Positions 1 to 8,392 of a DNA stretch of 64,000 nt are shown here, piece by piece (the first letter of the stretch is position 1; each line of letters starts with the position of its first letter). The position numbers and the translations under genes are program-made. Below the pieces are notes generated by a model. It saw only the letters and a program-made list of their open reading frames with translations. It did not search any database and was not told the origin of the DNA. The DNA comes from Rhodococcoides kroppenstedtii. Lineage in GTDB: Bacteria; Actinomycetota; Actinomycetes; Mycobacteriales; Mycobacteriaceae. The DNA lies in the NCBI RefSeq assembly GCF_900111805.1, contig NZ_FOJN01000002.1:186001-250000 (forward strand), read 5' to 3'.

Positions 1-96
1 GTCGGCGTAGGTCCGGGCGGCGGGCGTCGCGCCGAGAGTCGGTGCGGCCGAGTCGGTCTCGCGGGATTCGGTGTCGGTGAGGACGGTGTCAGACAT
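1..96 (-). CDS. N-terminus of an inositol-cluster gene (partial)
   Basis: The first 32 codons of a minus-strand gene run off the left edge of the window. The ATG at 96-94 overlaps the iolC stop codon (91-89), so the two genes are probably translationally coupled in one operon. The visible residues are Asp/Thr/Ala-rich and polar, with no recognisable motif. In actinobacterial inositol operons the gene after iolC is often a class I aldolase (Cgl0158/IolJ-like), iolB or iolA; the fragment is too short to choose between them. The start is supported only by the overlap. Confidence 0.5.
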   Translation of the reverse strand, partial: MSDTVLTDTESRETDSAAPTLGATPAARTYAD

Positions 97-1087
97 GGGC
101 GGGCTCCGTCGGGTCGGCTGCGGACGCGTCCGCGAGTGCGGCGACTTCGTCCGCGGTGGGCATGGCGGTGGAGCATTCGAGCCGGGAGGCGACGATGGCG
201 CCGGCGGCGTTGGCGTGACGCAGGATCTTCTCGAGCGGCCAGCCGGCGAGCAGGCCGTGGCAGAGCGATCCGCCGAAGCTGTCGCCCGCGCCGAGTCCGT
301 TGACCACGTCGACGGGGTTCGGCGGGACCTCGACCCGCTCGGTGCGGGTCTTGCCGAGCACGCCCCGCGGGCCCTGCTTGACGATGGCCAGATCCAGGCC
401 GAGGTCGAGGAGGGCGTCGGCCGCGCGATCGGGATCGGTCTCACCGACGGCCACCTCGCACTCCTCGCGGTTGCCGACGGCGACGGTGACCTGCGCGAGG
501 GCGCGCTGGACCTGCTCCGTCGCGGCGGCGGGGGAGTCCCAGAACATGGGCCGGTAGTCGAGGTCGAGCACGGTGAGCGGCGCCCGACCGCGGGCGTCCC
601 ACGCCGTGAAATGCGCACTGCGGCTCGGCTCTTCGGACAGTCCGGTGACCGTGGACCAGTAGAGCGCGGCCGCCCGCACGGCGTCGGCGTCGATGTCGTC
701 GGGGCGGATCTGCAGGTCGGGGGCCGTCGGCTTCCGGTAGAAGTACAGCGGGAAATCGTCCGGCGGGAAGATCTCGCAGAAGGTGACGGGCGTGGCGTGG
801 GCGGGATCGGTGACGACGAACGACGCGTCGACGCCGAGGCGCTCGAGCTCGCCGCGCACGTAGCGTCCGAAGGGATCGTCGCCGGACCCGGAGATCAGGG
901 CGCTGCGCCGGCCGAGGCGCGCTGCGGCGACGGCGACGTTGGCGGCGCTGCCGCCCAGGAACTTGCCGAACGTGGTCACGTCCGCGAGGCCGACCCCGGT
1001 CTGCAGCGGGTAGATGTCGACACCGCTGCGCCCGATGGCCAGGACGTCGAATCCGGCGTGCGGCGTGTCGGGTGCGGCTGTGGTCAC
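89..1087 (-). CDS. iolC: 5-dehydro-2-deoxygluconokinase (IolC), PfkB family
   Basis: This is a cytoplasmic sugar kinase of 332 residues, normal length for IolC, which phosphorylates 5-dehydro-2-deoxy-D-gluconate in myo-inositol catabolism. It has the PfkB N-terminal signature GGSAANVAVAAARLG near residues 45-59. The C-terminal signature GLGAGDSFGG carries the catalytic Asp near residue 269. The start is GTG at 1087, preceded by GGGAGA about six bases upstream. It is the first visible gene of a minus-strand operon and overlaps the next gene by eight bases. Its promoter carries an operator shared with the sugar transporter at 3.4 kb. Other PfkB sugar kinases are possible, but the context of a GntR regulator, an IolG-like gene and an inositol-type transporter favours IolC. 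Confidence 0.88.
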   Translation of the reverse strand: MTTAAPDTPHAGFDVLAIGRSGVDIYPLQTGVGLADVTTFGKFLGGSAANVAVAAARLGRRSALISGSGDDPFGRYVRGELERLGVDASFVVTDPAHATPVTFCEIFPPDDFPLYFYRKPTAPDLQIRPDDIDADAVRAAALYWSTVTGLSEEPSRSAHFTAWDARGRAPLTVLDLDYRPMFWDSPAAATEQVQRALAQVTVAVGNREECEVAVGETDPDRAADALLDLGLDLAIVKQGPRGVLGKTRTERVEVPPNPVDVVNGLGAGDSFGGSLCHGLLAGWPLEKILRHANAAGAIVASRLECSTAMPTADEVAALADASAADPTEPAHV

Positions 1088-1164
1088 GTGATCTCCCGGG
1101 GTGTGGGTCGGCGGTGTCGGTAAACGGTGAGCGGATACGGCCCGCGACTACTGTGCGCCGCACC

Positions 1165-1196
1165 ACACCGGAATGTCAACAGTTTGTCCTGACATT
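1165..1196 (-). promoter_or_regulatory. iolC promoter with GntR/IolR-type operator
   Basis: Read on the minus strand, a TTGACA -35 box lies at 1179-1174. Directly upstream, at 1195-1184, is the inverted-repeat operator ATGTCAGGACAA (plus strand TTGTCCTGACAT). The same arrangement, including the 16-mer TTGACATTCCGGTGTG, precedes the transporter gene at 3464, and a near-identical operator precedes the gene at 13716. The core TGTCCTGACA fits the Corynebacterium IolR consensus KGWCHTRACA as I remember it. A repressor bound here would block the -35. The -10 is weak and not clearly assigned. A further copy of GATGTCATA sits at 1204-1212. Confidence 0.7.
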
Positions 1197-1318
1197 CTAA
1201 CTTGATGTCATATCGGCGCGGATCACCTACACTCACACCACTCGACGGTGCGCTGCGTCACGGTCGAGTCCGCATCCCGAGGTGACCACGCCTCGTCTCG
1301 CTGTCGATCGGAGACCGA

Positions 1319-2071
1319 GTGAACCACCCGCTCAGCGCGCCGCAGCTGGCCGTGGAGTTGGACCGATCCAGCCCCGTCCCGCTGTACTACCAGCTCGCCC
1401 GCGCCATCGAGGAGGCCGTTCTCTCCGGGCAGCTCGCGCCGGGTGACCGCTTCGAGAACGAGTTGGCCCTGGCGGAACGGCTCAACCTCTCCCGGCCGAC
1501 CACCCGTCGGGCGATCCAGGAGTTGGTGGACAAAGGCCTGCTCGTCCGCAAGCGTGGCGTCGGAACGCAGGTGGTGCAGAGCCCCGTGCACCGTCCGGTC
1601 GAGCTCACGTCGCTGTTCGACGACCTGGCCCGCGCGGGACAGCACCCGAGTACCAAGCTGCTCGAGTACTCCGTCGGTCTGCCGGGGGACGAGGTGGCGC
1701 GCGAACTCAACATCGGCCCGGACGAAACCGTGGTCACGATCGCACGACTGCGCAGCACGCAGGGCGAGCCGCTCGCGCTGATGACCAACTATCTCCCTCT
1801 CGACCTCGCTCCGGAGCCCGCCGAACTGGAGGCGCAGGGGCTCTACCAGTCGCTGCGTACCAAGGGTGTGCACGTCCGTCTGGCTCGACAACGGATCGGC
1901 GCCAAGTCGGCCGGCCGTGAGGAGGCCGAGTTGCTCGACGAGAAGCTCCGCGCTCCGTTGCTCACCATGAACCGCACCGCCTTCGACGATTCCGGCAAGG
2001 TCGTCGAGTACGGCGTCCACGTCTACCGCGCCTCCCGCTACAACTTCGAGACCACCCTCGTCGACCGCTGA
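1319..2071 (+). CDS. GntR-family (HutC/UTRA) transcriptional regulator, probable inositol regulator
   Basis: This 250-residue DNA-binding regulator has an N-terminal GntR winged helix (about residues 15-80, containing NELALAERLNLSRPTTRRAIQ and a GVGTQV wing). A C-terminal UTRA ligand-binding domain covers about 90-245. The start is GTG at 1319, with GGAGA at 1310-1314 as a close ribosome-binding site. The gene is divergent from iolC; the 231-bp spacer holds the shared operator and a TACACT candidate -10 at 1228-1233 for this gene. Position suggests it binds the TGTCCTGACA sites at 1184, 3349 and 13684, probably as a repressor released by an inositol intermediate. The ligand is inferred from context only. 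Confidence 0.85.
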   Translation: MNHPLSAPQLAVELDRSSPVPLYYQLARAIEEAVLSGQLAPGDRFENELALAERLNLSRPTTRRAIQELVDKGLLVRKRGVGTQVVQSPVHRPVELTSLFDDLARAGQHPSTKLLEYSVGLPGDEVARELNIGPDETVVTIARLRSTQGEPLALMTNYLPLDLAPEPAELEAQGLYQSLRTKGVHVRLARQRIGAKSAGREEAELLDEKLRAPLLTMNRTAFDDSGKVVEYGVHVYRASRYNFETTLVDR

Positions 2072-2105
2072 CGCGGTCGGCATCCACCCCGTCGTGTCCC
2101 GACGG

Positions 2106-2143
2106 GTGCTCGGCCGTGCCCGGACCGTCCTGTGCTCGGCCGT
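2106..2143 (+). repeat. 12-bp direct repeat GTGCTCGGCCGT between GntR and Gfo/Idh genes
   Basis: GTGCTCGGCCGT occurs at 2106-2117 and again at 2132-2143, 26 bp apart, in the short gap before the Gfo/Idh gene. The spacing is close to 2.5 helical turns. No function is assigned; it could be chance in GC-rich DNA or a protein-binding pair. Confidence 0.4.
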
Positions 2144-2172
2144 CCCCGACTTCCCGAAAGGTGTTCCCTACC

Positions 2173-3333
2173 ATGTCCTCTCGTCCACTTCGCGTCGGTG
2201 TCATCGGTTTCGGCTGGATGGGTCGCGTGCACACGCAGGCCTACGCCCGAGTGCGCCACCACTTCCCGGATCTGCCGCTGACTCCGGTCCTCGCCGCCGT
2301 GGCCGACGACGTGCCCGGCCGTGCTGCCGAGGCCACCGAGGTCTTCGGCTTCGCCGGACACACCACCGACTGGCACGACGTCGTCACCGATCCCGACGTG
2401 GAGGCGGTGTCGGTCACGGCGCCGAATTTCCTGCACCGGGAGATCGGCACCGCCGTCGCTCGCGCGGGCAAGCATCTGTGGATCGAGAAGCCCGTCGGTC
2501 TGACCCGCGACGACGCCGCTGCGGTGGCCGAGGCCGCCGCCGCCGCGAACGTGCGCACTGCCGTCGGCTTCAACTATCGCAACGCCCCGGCCGTCGACCG
2601 AGCGCGCGAGATGATCGCCGCGGGCGAGCTGGGCACGCTGACCCACGCGCGGTTCCGGTTCTTCAGCGACTACGCCGCGCACCCGGACGGCGCGCTGAGT
2701 TGGCGCTTCGAGCGTGCCCGTGGAGGCAACGGTGTGCTCGGCGACCTCGCCTCGCACGCAGCGGATCTCGAGTGGTTCCTGCTCGGGGACATCGGCAGTC
2801 TGGTCGCCGACACCGCGGTTTTCGTTCCCGAGCGCGCCCGGCCTACCGGGGCGACCAGCGGTCACAGTCGCGTCAGCGGCGGTGAGCGGGGCCCGGTCGA
2901 GAACGAGGACTACGCGAGCGCGCAGCTGCGCCTGGTCTCCGGTGCGCGGGCGACGCTCGAGGCCAGCCGCGTCGCGGTCGGCGAACAGAACGCGTACGGC
3001 TTCGAGATCCACGGGACGGCCGGCGCCGTGACGTGGGACTTTCGCCGGATGAACGAGCTCGTCGTCGGCCGCGGTACCGCCTATCAGGACCAGGCGATGT
3101 CCACGGTGTTCGTCGGCCCGGGCGCGGGGGACTACGCCGCGTTCCAGCCGGGGTCGGCGTCCGCGATGGGTTACGACGACCTCAAGGTGATCGAGGCGCG
3201 CAACTTCCTGCAGTCCGTTCACGACGGTCGGCCGCTGGGGGCGACCGTCGAGGACGCGGTGCGGAGTGCGGCGGTCCTCGACGCGATGGTCGAGTCGGTC
3301 GAATCGGGCTCCTGGACGGCTCCCCGCATGTGA
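2173..3333 (+). CDS. Gfo/Idh/MocA-family NAD(P)-dependent oxidoreductase
   Basis: A 386-residue predicted sugar or polyol dehydrogenase. The Rossmann motif GVIGFGWMGRVH is at residues 9-20, the family EKP motif at 105-107, and a SHAADLEWFL segment provides the likely catalytic His in the C-terminal alpha/beta domain. The ATG at 2173 is chosen because the Rossmann motif begins nine residues later and GAAAGG lies upstream; an upstream ATG at 2116 would add residues that do not look like this family. It follows the GntR gene by 101 bp and is co-directional with it and with the transporter. It is one of five paralogues within 12 kb. An inositol, scyllo-inosose or related substrate is likely but cannot be read from the sequence. 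Confidence 0.85.
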   Translation: MSSRPLRVGVIGFGWMGRVHTQAYARVRHHFPDLPLTPVLAAVADDVPGRAAEATEVFGFAGHTTDWHDVVTDPDVEAVSVTAPNFLHREIGTAVARAGKHLWIEKPVGLTRDDAAAVAEAAAAANVRTAVGFNYRNAPAVDRAREMIAAGELGTLTHARFRFFSDYAAHPDGALSWRFERARGGNGVLGDLASHAADLEWFLLGDIGSLVADTAVFVPERARPTGATSGHSRVSGGERGPVENEDYASAQLRLVSGARATLEASRVAVGEQNAYGFEIHGTAGAVTWDFRRMNELVVGRGTAYQDQAMSTVFVGPGAGDYAAFQPGSASAMGYDDLKVIEARNFLQSVHDGRPLGATVEDAVRSAAVLDAMVESVESGSWTAPRM

Positions 3334-3348
3334 GCCGCTGCAGTCCTA

Positions 3349-3393
3349 ATGTCCGAACAAAGTATTGACATTCCGGTGTGACCGGTATTACAT
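3349..3393 (+). promoter_or_regulatory. Promoter and operator of the sugar ABC transporter
   Basis: The operator ATGTCCGAACAA (3349-3360) lies just upstream of a TTGACA -35 (3365-3370). A 17-bp spacer then leads to TTACAT (3388-3393), a plausible -10. The block from AATGTC through TTGACATTCCGGTGTG aligns almost base for base with the iolC promoter on the other strand, which is strong evidence of co-regulation. Transcription would start near 3400, giving a leader of about 60 nt before the ATG at 3464. Confidence 0.72.
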
Positions 3394-3463
3394 CTACTCC
3401 AGGCGAGTGAGCCAGGCTCCTTCTCTCGAGCGAGCCGACCCGCATTTTCCGAGAGGACAATCA

Positions 3464-4495
3464 ATGAAGGTTCGTCAGGGTACGACCAGTGGCGGCCGGG
3501 CCGTCGGGCGTCGGGGTGCCGCACTGGCGCTCGGCGCTGTCGTCGCCGTGTCCGTCGCTGCGTGCTCGAGCACGGGGGGCGCACCGGAATCCAGTGGCGG
3601 CGGCGAGGGTGGGGGCGGCACCGTCGACACCCCTCGCGCCACCATCGCGATGATCACCCACGAGGTTCCCGGTGACACGTTCTGGGACCTCATCCGCAAG
3701 GGTGCGGAAGCCGCCGCGGCGAAGGACAACATCGAGCTGCGCTACTCGGCCGACCCCGAGGCGCCCAACCAGGCCAACCTGGTCCAGAGCGCGATCGACT
3801 CCGACGTCGACGGCATCGCGGTCACCCTGGCCAAGCCCGACGCCATGGCGCCGGCCGTGCAGGCCGCCGAGGCCGCCGGAATCCCCGTGGTGGCCTTCAA
3901 CTCCGGGTACGACGACTGGAAGGCGCAGGGCGTCGGCCAGTACTTCGGTCAGGACGAGACCATCGCCGGCCGGGCCGTGGGTGAGCGCCTGACCTCCGAG
4001 GGTGCCAAGAAGACCCTCTGCATCATCCAGGAGCAGGGCCAGGTCGCGCTCGAATCCCGGTGCGCCGGTGTGACGCAGGGCTTCACGGGCGGCTCCACCG
4101 AGATCCTCAACGTCAACAGCAAGGACATGCCGTCCGTCGAGGCGACCATCACCGCCAAGTTGCAGCAGGATCCGTCCATCGACCACGTGGTCGCCCTCGG
4201 CGCCCCGATCGCGCTCACCGCGGTGCAGTCCAAGGCCAACGCCGGCAGCAACGCCACCGTCGTCACCTTCGACACCAACTCCGCCCTGGTCGACGCCATC
4301 GAAGCCGGTGACGTGGCCTGGGCCGTCGACCAGCAGCCCTACCTCCAGGGCTACCTCGCCGTCGACTCGCTCTGGCTCTACCTGAACAACGGCAACACCA
4401 TCGGTGGCGGCACCCCGGTTCTGACCGGCCCCGCGTTCATCGATTCCTCCAACATCGACGCCGTCGCCGAGTACGCCCGGAACGGCACTCGCTGA
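3464..4495 (+). CDS. Sugar (inositol-type) ABC transporter substrate-binding lipoprotein
   Basis: A 343-residue periplasmic-binding-protein type I (Peripla_BP_4 / ribose-binding) lipoprotein. A twin-Arg-free signal peptide ends in the lipobox VAAC, with the acylated Cys at residue 34, followed by a Ser/Gly-rich linker. The mature domain starts with TIAMITHEVPGDTFWDLIRKG, typical of ribose/inositol/xylitol binders, and includes DGIAVTLAKPDAM. The start ATG at 3464 has GAGAGGA seven bases upstream. It leads the binding protein-permease-ATPase operon, and a strong hairpin follows its stop. Operator sharing with iolC suggests an inositol-like ligand; ribose or another sugar remains possible. Confidence 0.9.
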   Translation: MKVRQGTTSGGRAVGRRGAALALGAVVAVSVAACSSTGGAPESSGGGEGGGGTVDTPRATIAMITHEVPGDTFWDLIRKGAEAAAAKDNIELRYSADPEAPNQANLVQSAIDSDVDGIAVTLAKPDAMAPAVQAAEAAGIPVVAFNSGYDDWKAQGVGQYFGQDETIAGRAVGERLTSEGAKKTLCIIQEQGQVALESRCAGVTQGFTGGSTEILNVNSKDMPSVEATITAKLQQDPSIDHVVALGAPIALTAVQSKANAGSNATVVTFDTNSALVDAIEAGDVAWAVDQQPYLQGYLAVDSLWLYLNNGNTIGGGTPVLTGPAFIDSSNIDAVAEYARNGTR

Positions 4496-4500
4496 TTCCC

Positions 4501-4537
4501 GACACCCGGCGGCAGACCCTCGTCGCCGCCGGGTGTC
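4501..4537 (+). terminator. Intercistronic hairpin between binding protein and permease
   Basis: GACACCCGGCGGC (4501-4513) and GCCGCCGGGTGTC (4525-4537) form a perfect 13-bp stem with an 11-nt loop, directly after the binding-protein stop. There is no T-tract. Such hairpins commonly lower downstream transcription or stabilise the upstream mRNA end, so that more binding protein than permease is made. That role is inferred. Confidence 0.7.
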
Positions 4538-4559
4538 GCCCAGCACGGAAGGACCTCCC

Positions 4560-5618
4560 ATGACCACCCAGGCCGATCTGGATCCGTCGAAACACACCGT
4601 CGTGACCGACGAGCGCGTGCGGAAGCAGAAGCCGTTCCAGCGCTTGCTCGTTCGTCCCGAGATCGGCGCCCTGTTCGGCGCGATCATCATCTTCGTCTTC
4701 TTCGCGATCGTGGCTCCACCGTTCCGGTCGCCGGAGGCACTGGCCACGGTGCTGTACGCCTCCTCCACGATCGGCATCATGGCCATCGGCGTCTCCCTGC
4801 TGATGATCGGCGGCGAGTTCGACCTCTCCACCGGTGTGGCCGTGACCTTCTCGTCCATCGCCGCCTCGATGCTGGCCTACAACCTGCACCTCAACGTCTG
4901 GCTGGGATCGCTCCTCGCCCTCGGCCTGGCCCTCGGCGTCGGGTTTCTCAACGGCTACCTGGTGATGAAGACGAAGATCCCGTCCTTCCTCATCACGCTC
5001 TCGACCTTCCTCATGCTCACCGGCATCAACCTCGCCGTGACCAAGCTCGTCACGGGACAGGTGGCCACGCAGTCGATCTCGAACATGCAGGGCTTCGATT
5101 CCGCCAAGGCCGTCTTCGCCTCGTCGTTCACCATCGGCGGTGTCTCCATCCGCGTGACCGTCCTGTGGTGGGTGCTGTTCACCCTGATGTCGACGTTCGT
5201 GCTGATGAAGACGCGGATCGGGAACTGGATCTTCGCCGTCGGCGGCAACCAGGACTCCGCGCGGGCGATCGGCGTCCCGGTGACCAAGGTCAAGATCGGC
5301 CTGTTCATGTTCGTCGCGTTCTGCGCCTGGTTCGTCGGCATGCACCTGCTGTTCGCCTTCAACACCGTGCAGTCCGGTCAGGGCGTGGGCAACGAGTTCC
5401 TCTACATCATCGCCGCTGTCATCGGTGGCTGCTTGCTCACCGGCGGTTTCGGCACCACCGTCGGCGCCATGATCGGCGCGTTCATCTTCGGCATGACCAA
5501 CCAGGGCATCGTCTACGCCGGCTGGAACCCCGACTGGTTCAAGTTCTTCCTCGGCGCGATGCTGCTGTTCGCGGTCGTGGCCAACAATTCCTTCCGCTCC
5601 TACGCAGCCAAGAGGTGA
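4560..5618 (+). CDS. Sugar ABC transporter permease (RbsC/BPD_transp_2 family)
   Basis: A 352-residue integral membrane protein with about eight to ten hydrophobic segments. It contains the family signature region GGEFDLSTGVAVTFSS (about residues 90-105) and the C-terminal EFLYIIAAVIGGCLLTGG loop that contacts the ATPase. A polar N-terminal tail of about 40 residues precedes the first membrane segment. The ATG at 4560 is preferred over a GTG at 4533 because GGAAGGA lies seven bases upstream and the GTG falls inside the hairpin. It is six bases from the ATPase gene. The channel partner of the lipoprotein at 3464. Confidence 0.88.
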   Translation: MTTQADLDPSKHTVVTDERVRKQKPFQRLLVRPEIGALFGAIIIFVFFAIVAPPFRSPEALATVLYASSTIGIMAIGVSLLMIGGEFDLSTGVAVTFSSIAASMLAYNLHLNVWLGSLLALGLALGVGFLNGYLVMKTKIPSFLITLSTFLMLTGINLAVTKLVTGQVATQSISNMQGFDSAKAVFASSFTIGGVSIRVTVLWWVLFTLMSTFVLMKTRIGNWIFAVGGNQDSARAIGVPVTKVKIGLFMFVAFCAWFVGMHLLFAFNTVQSGQGVGNEFLYIIAAVIGGCLLTGGFGTTVGAMIGAFIFGMTNQGIVYAGWNPDWFKFFLGAMLLFAVVANNSFRSYAAKR

Positions 5619-5624
5619 CCCAAG

Positions 5625-6446
5625 ATGACCACCATCTCCGAAACCCCCACCCGGGAGCCGTCGGATCACGGCAGCGGCGGGAAGACCCCCTTGATCGAGC
5701 TGAAGGACGTCGGCAAGTCCTACGGCAACATCATCGCCCTGTCCGGCATCAACCTGCGCGTCGGCGCCGGCGAGGTGACCGGTGTCCTCGGCGACAACGG
5801 CGCCGGCAAGTCCACCCTGATCAAGATCATGGCCGGACTGCACCAGCAGAGCGAAGGGCAGCTGCTCGTCGACGGCGAGGAGACCCGGTTCGATTCGCCG
5901 AAGGACGCGCTGAACAAGGGCATCGCAACGGTCTACCAGGACCTCGCCGTGGTCTCGCTGATGCCGGTGTGGCGCAACTTCTTCCTCGGCCAGGAGCTGC
6001 GCAAGGGGCCGTTTCGCGCCCTCGACGCCGCGGCGATGCGCGCCACCACCAAGGAAGAGCTGCACAAGATGGGCATCGACCTGCCCGACGTGGACGCCCC
6101 CATCGGGTCCCTGTCGGGTGGTCAGCGTCAGTGTGTGGCGATCGCCCGCGCCATCTTCTTCGGCGCTCGCGTGCTGATCCTCGACGAGCCCACCGCCGCC
6201 CTGGGCGTCAAGCAGTCGGGCATGGTGCTCCGCTACATCTCGGCGGCCAAGGAACAGGGCTTCGGCGTCGTGTTCATCACCCACAACCCGCACCACGCGT
6301 ACATGGTCGGCGATCACTTCGTTCTGCTCAACCGCGGTCGGCAGAAGCTCGACTGCACCTACGACGAGATCAGCCTCGACGACCTGACCAAGGAGATGGC
6401 CGGCGGCGACGAGCTCGAGACGCTCACGCACGAACTGCGCCGCTGA
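5625..6446 (+). CDS. Sugar ABC transporter ATP-binding protein (single nucleotide-binding domain)
   Basis: A 273-residue ATPase with Walker A GDNGAGKS (56-63), the ABC signature LSGGQRQ (163-169), Walker B VLILDEP (183-189) and switch His in FITHNPHH. Classical RbsA/MglA-type ATPases are about 500 residues with two domains; this half-size form resembles FrcA-type proteins and would act as a homodimer. A basic, Ser/Thr-rich tail of about 20 residues precedes the domain. It is the last gene of the transporter operon, with a strong bidirectional terminator 20 bp beyond the stop. Confidence 0.9.
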   Translation: MTTISETPTREPSDHGSGGKTPLIELKDVGKSYGNIIALSGINLRVGAGEVTGVLGDNGAGKSTLIKIMAGLHQQSEGQLLVDGEETRFDSPKDALNKGIATVYQDLAVVSLMPVWRNFFLGQELRKGPFRALDAAAMRATTKEELHKMGIDLPDVDAPIGSLSGGQRQCVAIARAIFFGARVLILDEPTAALGVKQSGMVLRYISAAKEQGFGVVFITHNPHHAYMVGDHFVLLNRGRQKLDCTYDEISLDDLTKEMAGGDELETLTHELRR

Positions 6447-6466
6447 CCTCGGCGCACCGTCCACGG

Positions 6467-6504
6467 ACGAACGCCCCGCACCGAATGAGGTGCGGGGCGT
6501 TCGT
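6467..6504. terminator. Bidirectional terminator between convergent transporter and Gfo/Idh genes
   Basis: ACGAACGCCCCGCACC (6467-6482) pairs perfectly with GGTGCGGGGCGTTCGT (6489-6504) across a GAATGA loop: 16 bp, very GC-rich. It lies between the ATPase stop (6446) and the stop of the minus-strand gene (6515), so it can serve both. Confidence 0.85.
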
Positions 6505-6514
6505 CGTTCGGCGA

Positions 6515-7492
6515 TTAGCGCGGAGCGAGTCCTGCCGCCCGGTAGGCGTCGTCGACGAGGTCCATGGTGGCCACGGCGTCGTCGACGTCCAGAGGATAGG
6601 GCGCCCCGGTCTCCAGATGTGCTGCGAGAGCGTCCAGTTGGTAGAGGTACGTCGGCCGGGTGTCGAGGCGTTCGACGTGGACGCCGGAGGAGTCGGTGAC
6701 CGACACCCGCCCGTCGAGGTTCGGGCGGATGAAGTCGTGCGCGAAGACCTCGCCGGCGGCGAACAGCAGCCGCATCGTGAACTCGAAACGCGGATGCACC
6801 ATCGAGTTGACGCTGCGGGCCGGGACGCCGCTGGGGAACTCGAGGTCGATCGTGGTGGCCGCATCGACACCCGGGTCGCGTTCCTCGGCCTGCGCCGACA
6901 CCACGCGCGGTACGCCGCCGGCGCCGGCCGCGTCGGCCAGCATGCGGCACACGTGCAGCCCGTAGCACCCGAGGTCCATGATCGCCCCGCCCGCGAGTTC
7001 GAGCGACCATCGCGGGTCCCGGGCGTCGGGCTCCGGCATCGCCATGATCACCTCGACCCCGGTGAGGTCGCCGAGTTCGCCGGACCGGGCGATCTCGAAC
7101 ACTCGCTGGGTCACCGGGTGGAAGAGGTAGTGGAACGCCTCGACGATCCGCCCGCCCGTCCGCTCGGCGACCGCCGCGACCTCGCGCGCCTCGGCGGCGT
7201 TGCGGGCGAACGGCTTCTCGGTCAGAACGGTCTTGCCCGCCTCGAGAGCGCGGATGTTCCAGGGTGCGTGCAGGGCGTTGGCAAGGGGGTTGTAGACGAG
7301 GTCCACCTCCGGATCGGCGAGCACCGCGGCGTAGTCGTCGGACACGCGCTCGACCTCGTGCTGCTGCGCGAACTCCTCGGCCCGCGCCCGGTCGCGCGCG
7401 GCGACGGTGACCAGCCGGTGCCCGAGGGCGTGCGCCGGTCCGACGATCGCGGACTCCGCGATGCGGGAGGCGCCCAGAATTCCGATCCTCAT
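6515..7492 (-). CDS. Gfo/Idh/MocA-family oxidoreductase
   Basis: A 325-residue NAD(P)-dependent dehydrogenase with N-terminal Rossmann motif GILGASRIAESA (residues 4-15) and EKP at 92-94. The C-terminal domain includes GGAIMDLGCYGLHVCRML, with the conserved helix that carries the catalytic His. It resembles the trans-1,2-dihydrobenzene-1,2-diol / 1,5-anhydrofructose reductase branch more than inositol dehydrogenase, but the substrate is unknown. It is the last of four genes in a minus-strand operon and lies 12 bp after the TIM-barrel gene. The ATG at 7492 begins directly at the Rossmann strand. Confidence 0.82.
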   Translation of the reverse strand: MRIGILGASRIAESAIVGPAHALGHRLVTVAARDRARAEEFAQQHEVERVSDDYAAVLADPEVDLVYNPLANALHAPWNIRALEAGKTVLTEKPFARNAAEAREVAAVAERTGGRIVEAFHYLFHPVTQRVFEIARSGELGDLTGVEVIMAMPEPDARDPRWSLELAGGAIMDLGCYGLHVCRMLADAAGAGGVPRVVSAQAEERDPGVDAATTIDLEFPSGVPARSVNSMVHPRFEFTMRLLFAAGEVFAHDFIRPNLDGRVSVTDSSGVHVERLDTRPTYLYQLDALAAHLETGAPYPLDVDDAVATMDLVDDAYRAAGLAPR

Positions 7493-7504
7493 GCGGTCAC
7501 GGTC

Positions 7505-8392
7505 TCACACGGTCACGACGCGGGCGTCGGTCACCGAGCGCAGATACGCGACGCTGGCCTTCACGTCCAGCACCGGCCCCGCGTCGTCGGCGGGATCGTC
7601 CGTCAGGATGGTGTCCTGCTCGAGGACGAACCAGCCGTCGTACCCGGCGTCCAGCAACGTCTCCACCACCCCGCCGATGCCGACGTCGCCCGTCCCGAGC
7701 GGGGTGTACATCCCGGCCTGCACCGCGTCGGTGTAGGTCAGGTCGCCGGCCTGCACTCGCGCCGCGAGCGCTGCGTCGACGTCCTTGAGGTGCGTGTGCG
7801 TGATGCGCGACGACGCCTGACGGGCCAGCTCGGCGGGATCGGTCCCGCCGATCATCAGGTGCCCGGTGTCCAGGCAGAGGGGAATCGAGGAGCCGTCGAG
7901 CACGCGGTGGACCTCGTCGCGCTGCTCGATCATGGTGCCGACGTGCGGGTGGAGGACGGCCCGGATGCCGCGCTCCGCGGAGGCCGCGGCGAGGCGATCG
8001 AGGTTGCGCAGCAACGTCGTCCACTCGTCGTCGGTCAGTTCCGGGCGCGCGTCGTACCCGTCGCGCCCGCTCACCGCGGCGAGCACGATCACGTCCGCGT
8101 GCGCGGCGACGAACCCGTCCAGCAGACCGGAGATTCCGGGCACGGGATCGTGGCCGCGCTCGTGCAGGAGGACCGGCGCGAACCCGCCGACGGAGGTGAG
8201 ACCGTGATCGGCGAGCGTCCGCGCGAGCTCCTGCGGATCGGACGGCAGGAAGCCGTCGGGCCCGTTCTCGGTGGCGGTCAGGCCCGCCTCGCGCATCTCG
8301 CGCAGCACGCGGTCGACGCTGATCTGATGGCCCCAGCCGGGGACCTCGCAGACGCCCCACGAGATGGGTGCTCCGGCGATACGAACGGTCAT
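7505..8392 (-). CDS. IolE/IolH-like sugar phosphate isomerase/epimerase (TIM barrel)
   Basis: A 295-residue xylose-isomerase-like TIM-barrel protein. The N-terminus reads VRIAGAPISWGVCEVPGWG, typical of myo-inosose dehydratase (IolE) and related proteins. Metal-ligand type motifs ENGPDGF, VLHPHVGTM, CLDTGHLMIGG, THTHLKDV and the C-terminal FVLEQD are present. IolE removes water from 2-keto-myo-inositol; IolH-type relatives act as isomerases. ATG at 8392 overlaps the preceding gene's stop (ATGA), showing coupling with the Gfo/Idh gene. Its placement with dehydrogenases fits an inosose or keto-sugar pathway; dehydratase versus epimerase cannot be decided here. Confidence 0.8.
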   Translation of the reverse strand: MTVRIAGAPISWGVCEVPGWGHQISVDRVLREMREAGLTATENGPDGFLPSDPQELARTLADHGLTSVGGFAPVLLHERGHDPVPGISGLLDGFVAAHADVIVLAAVSGRDGYDARPELTDDEWTTLLRNLDRLAAASAERGIRAVLHPHVGTMIEQRDEVHRVLDGSSIPLCLDTGHLMIGGTDPAELARQASSRITHTHLKDVDAALAARVQAGDLTYTDAVQAGMYTPLGTGDVGIGGVVETLLDAGYDGWFVLEQDTILTDDPADDAGPVLDVKASVAYLRSVTDARVVTV

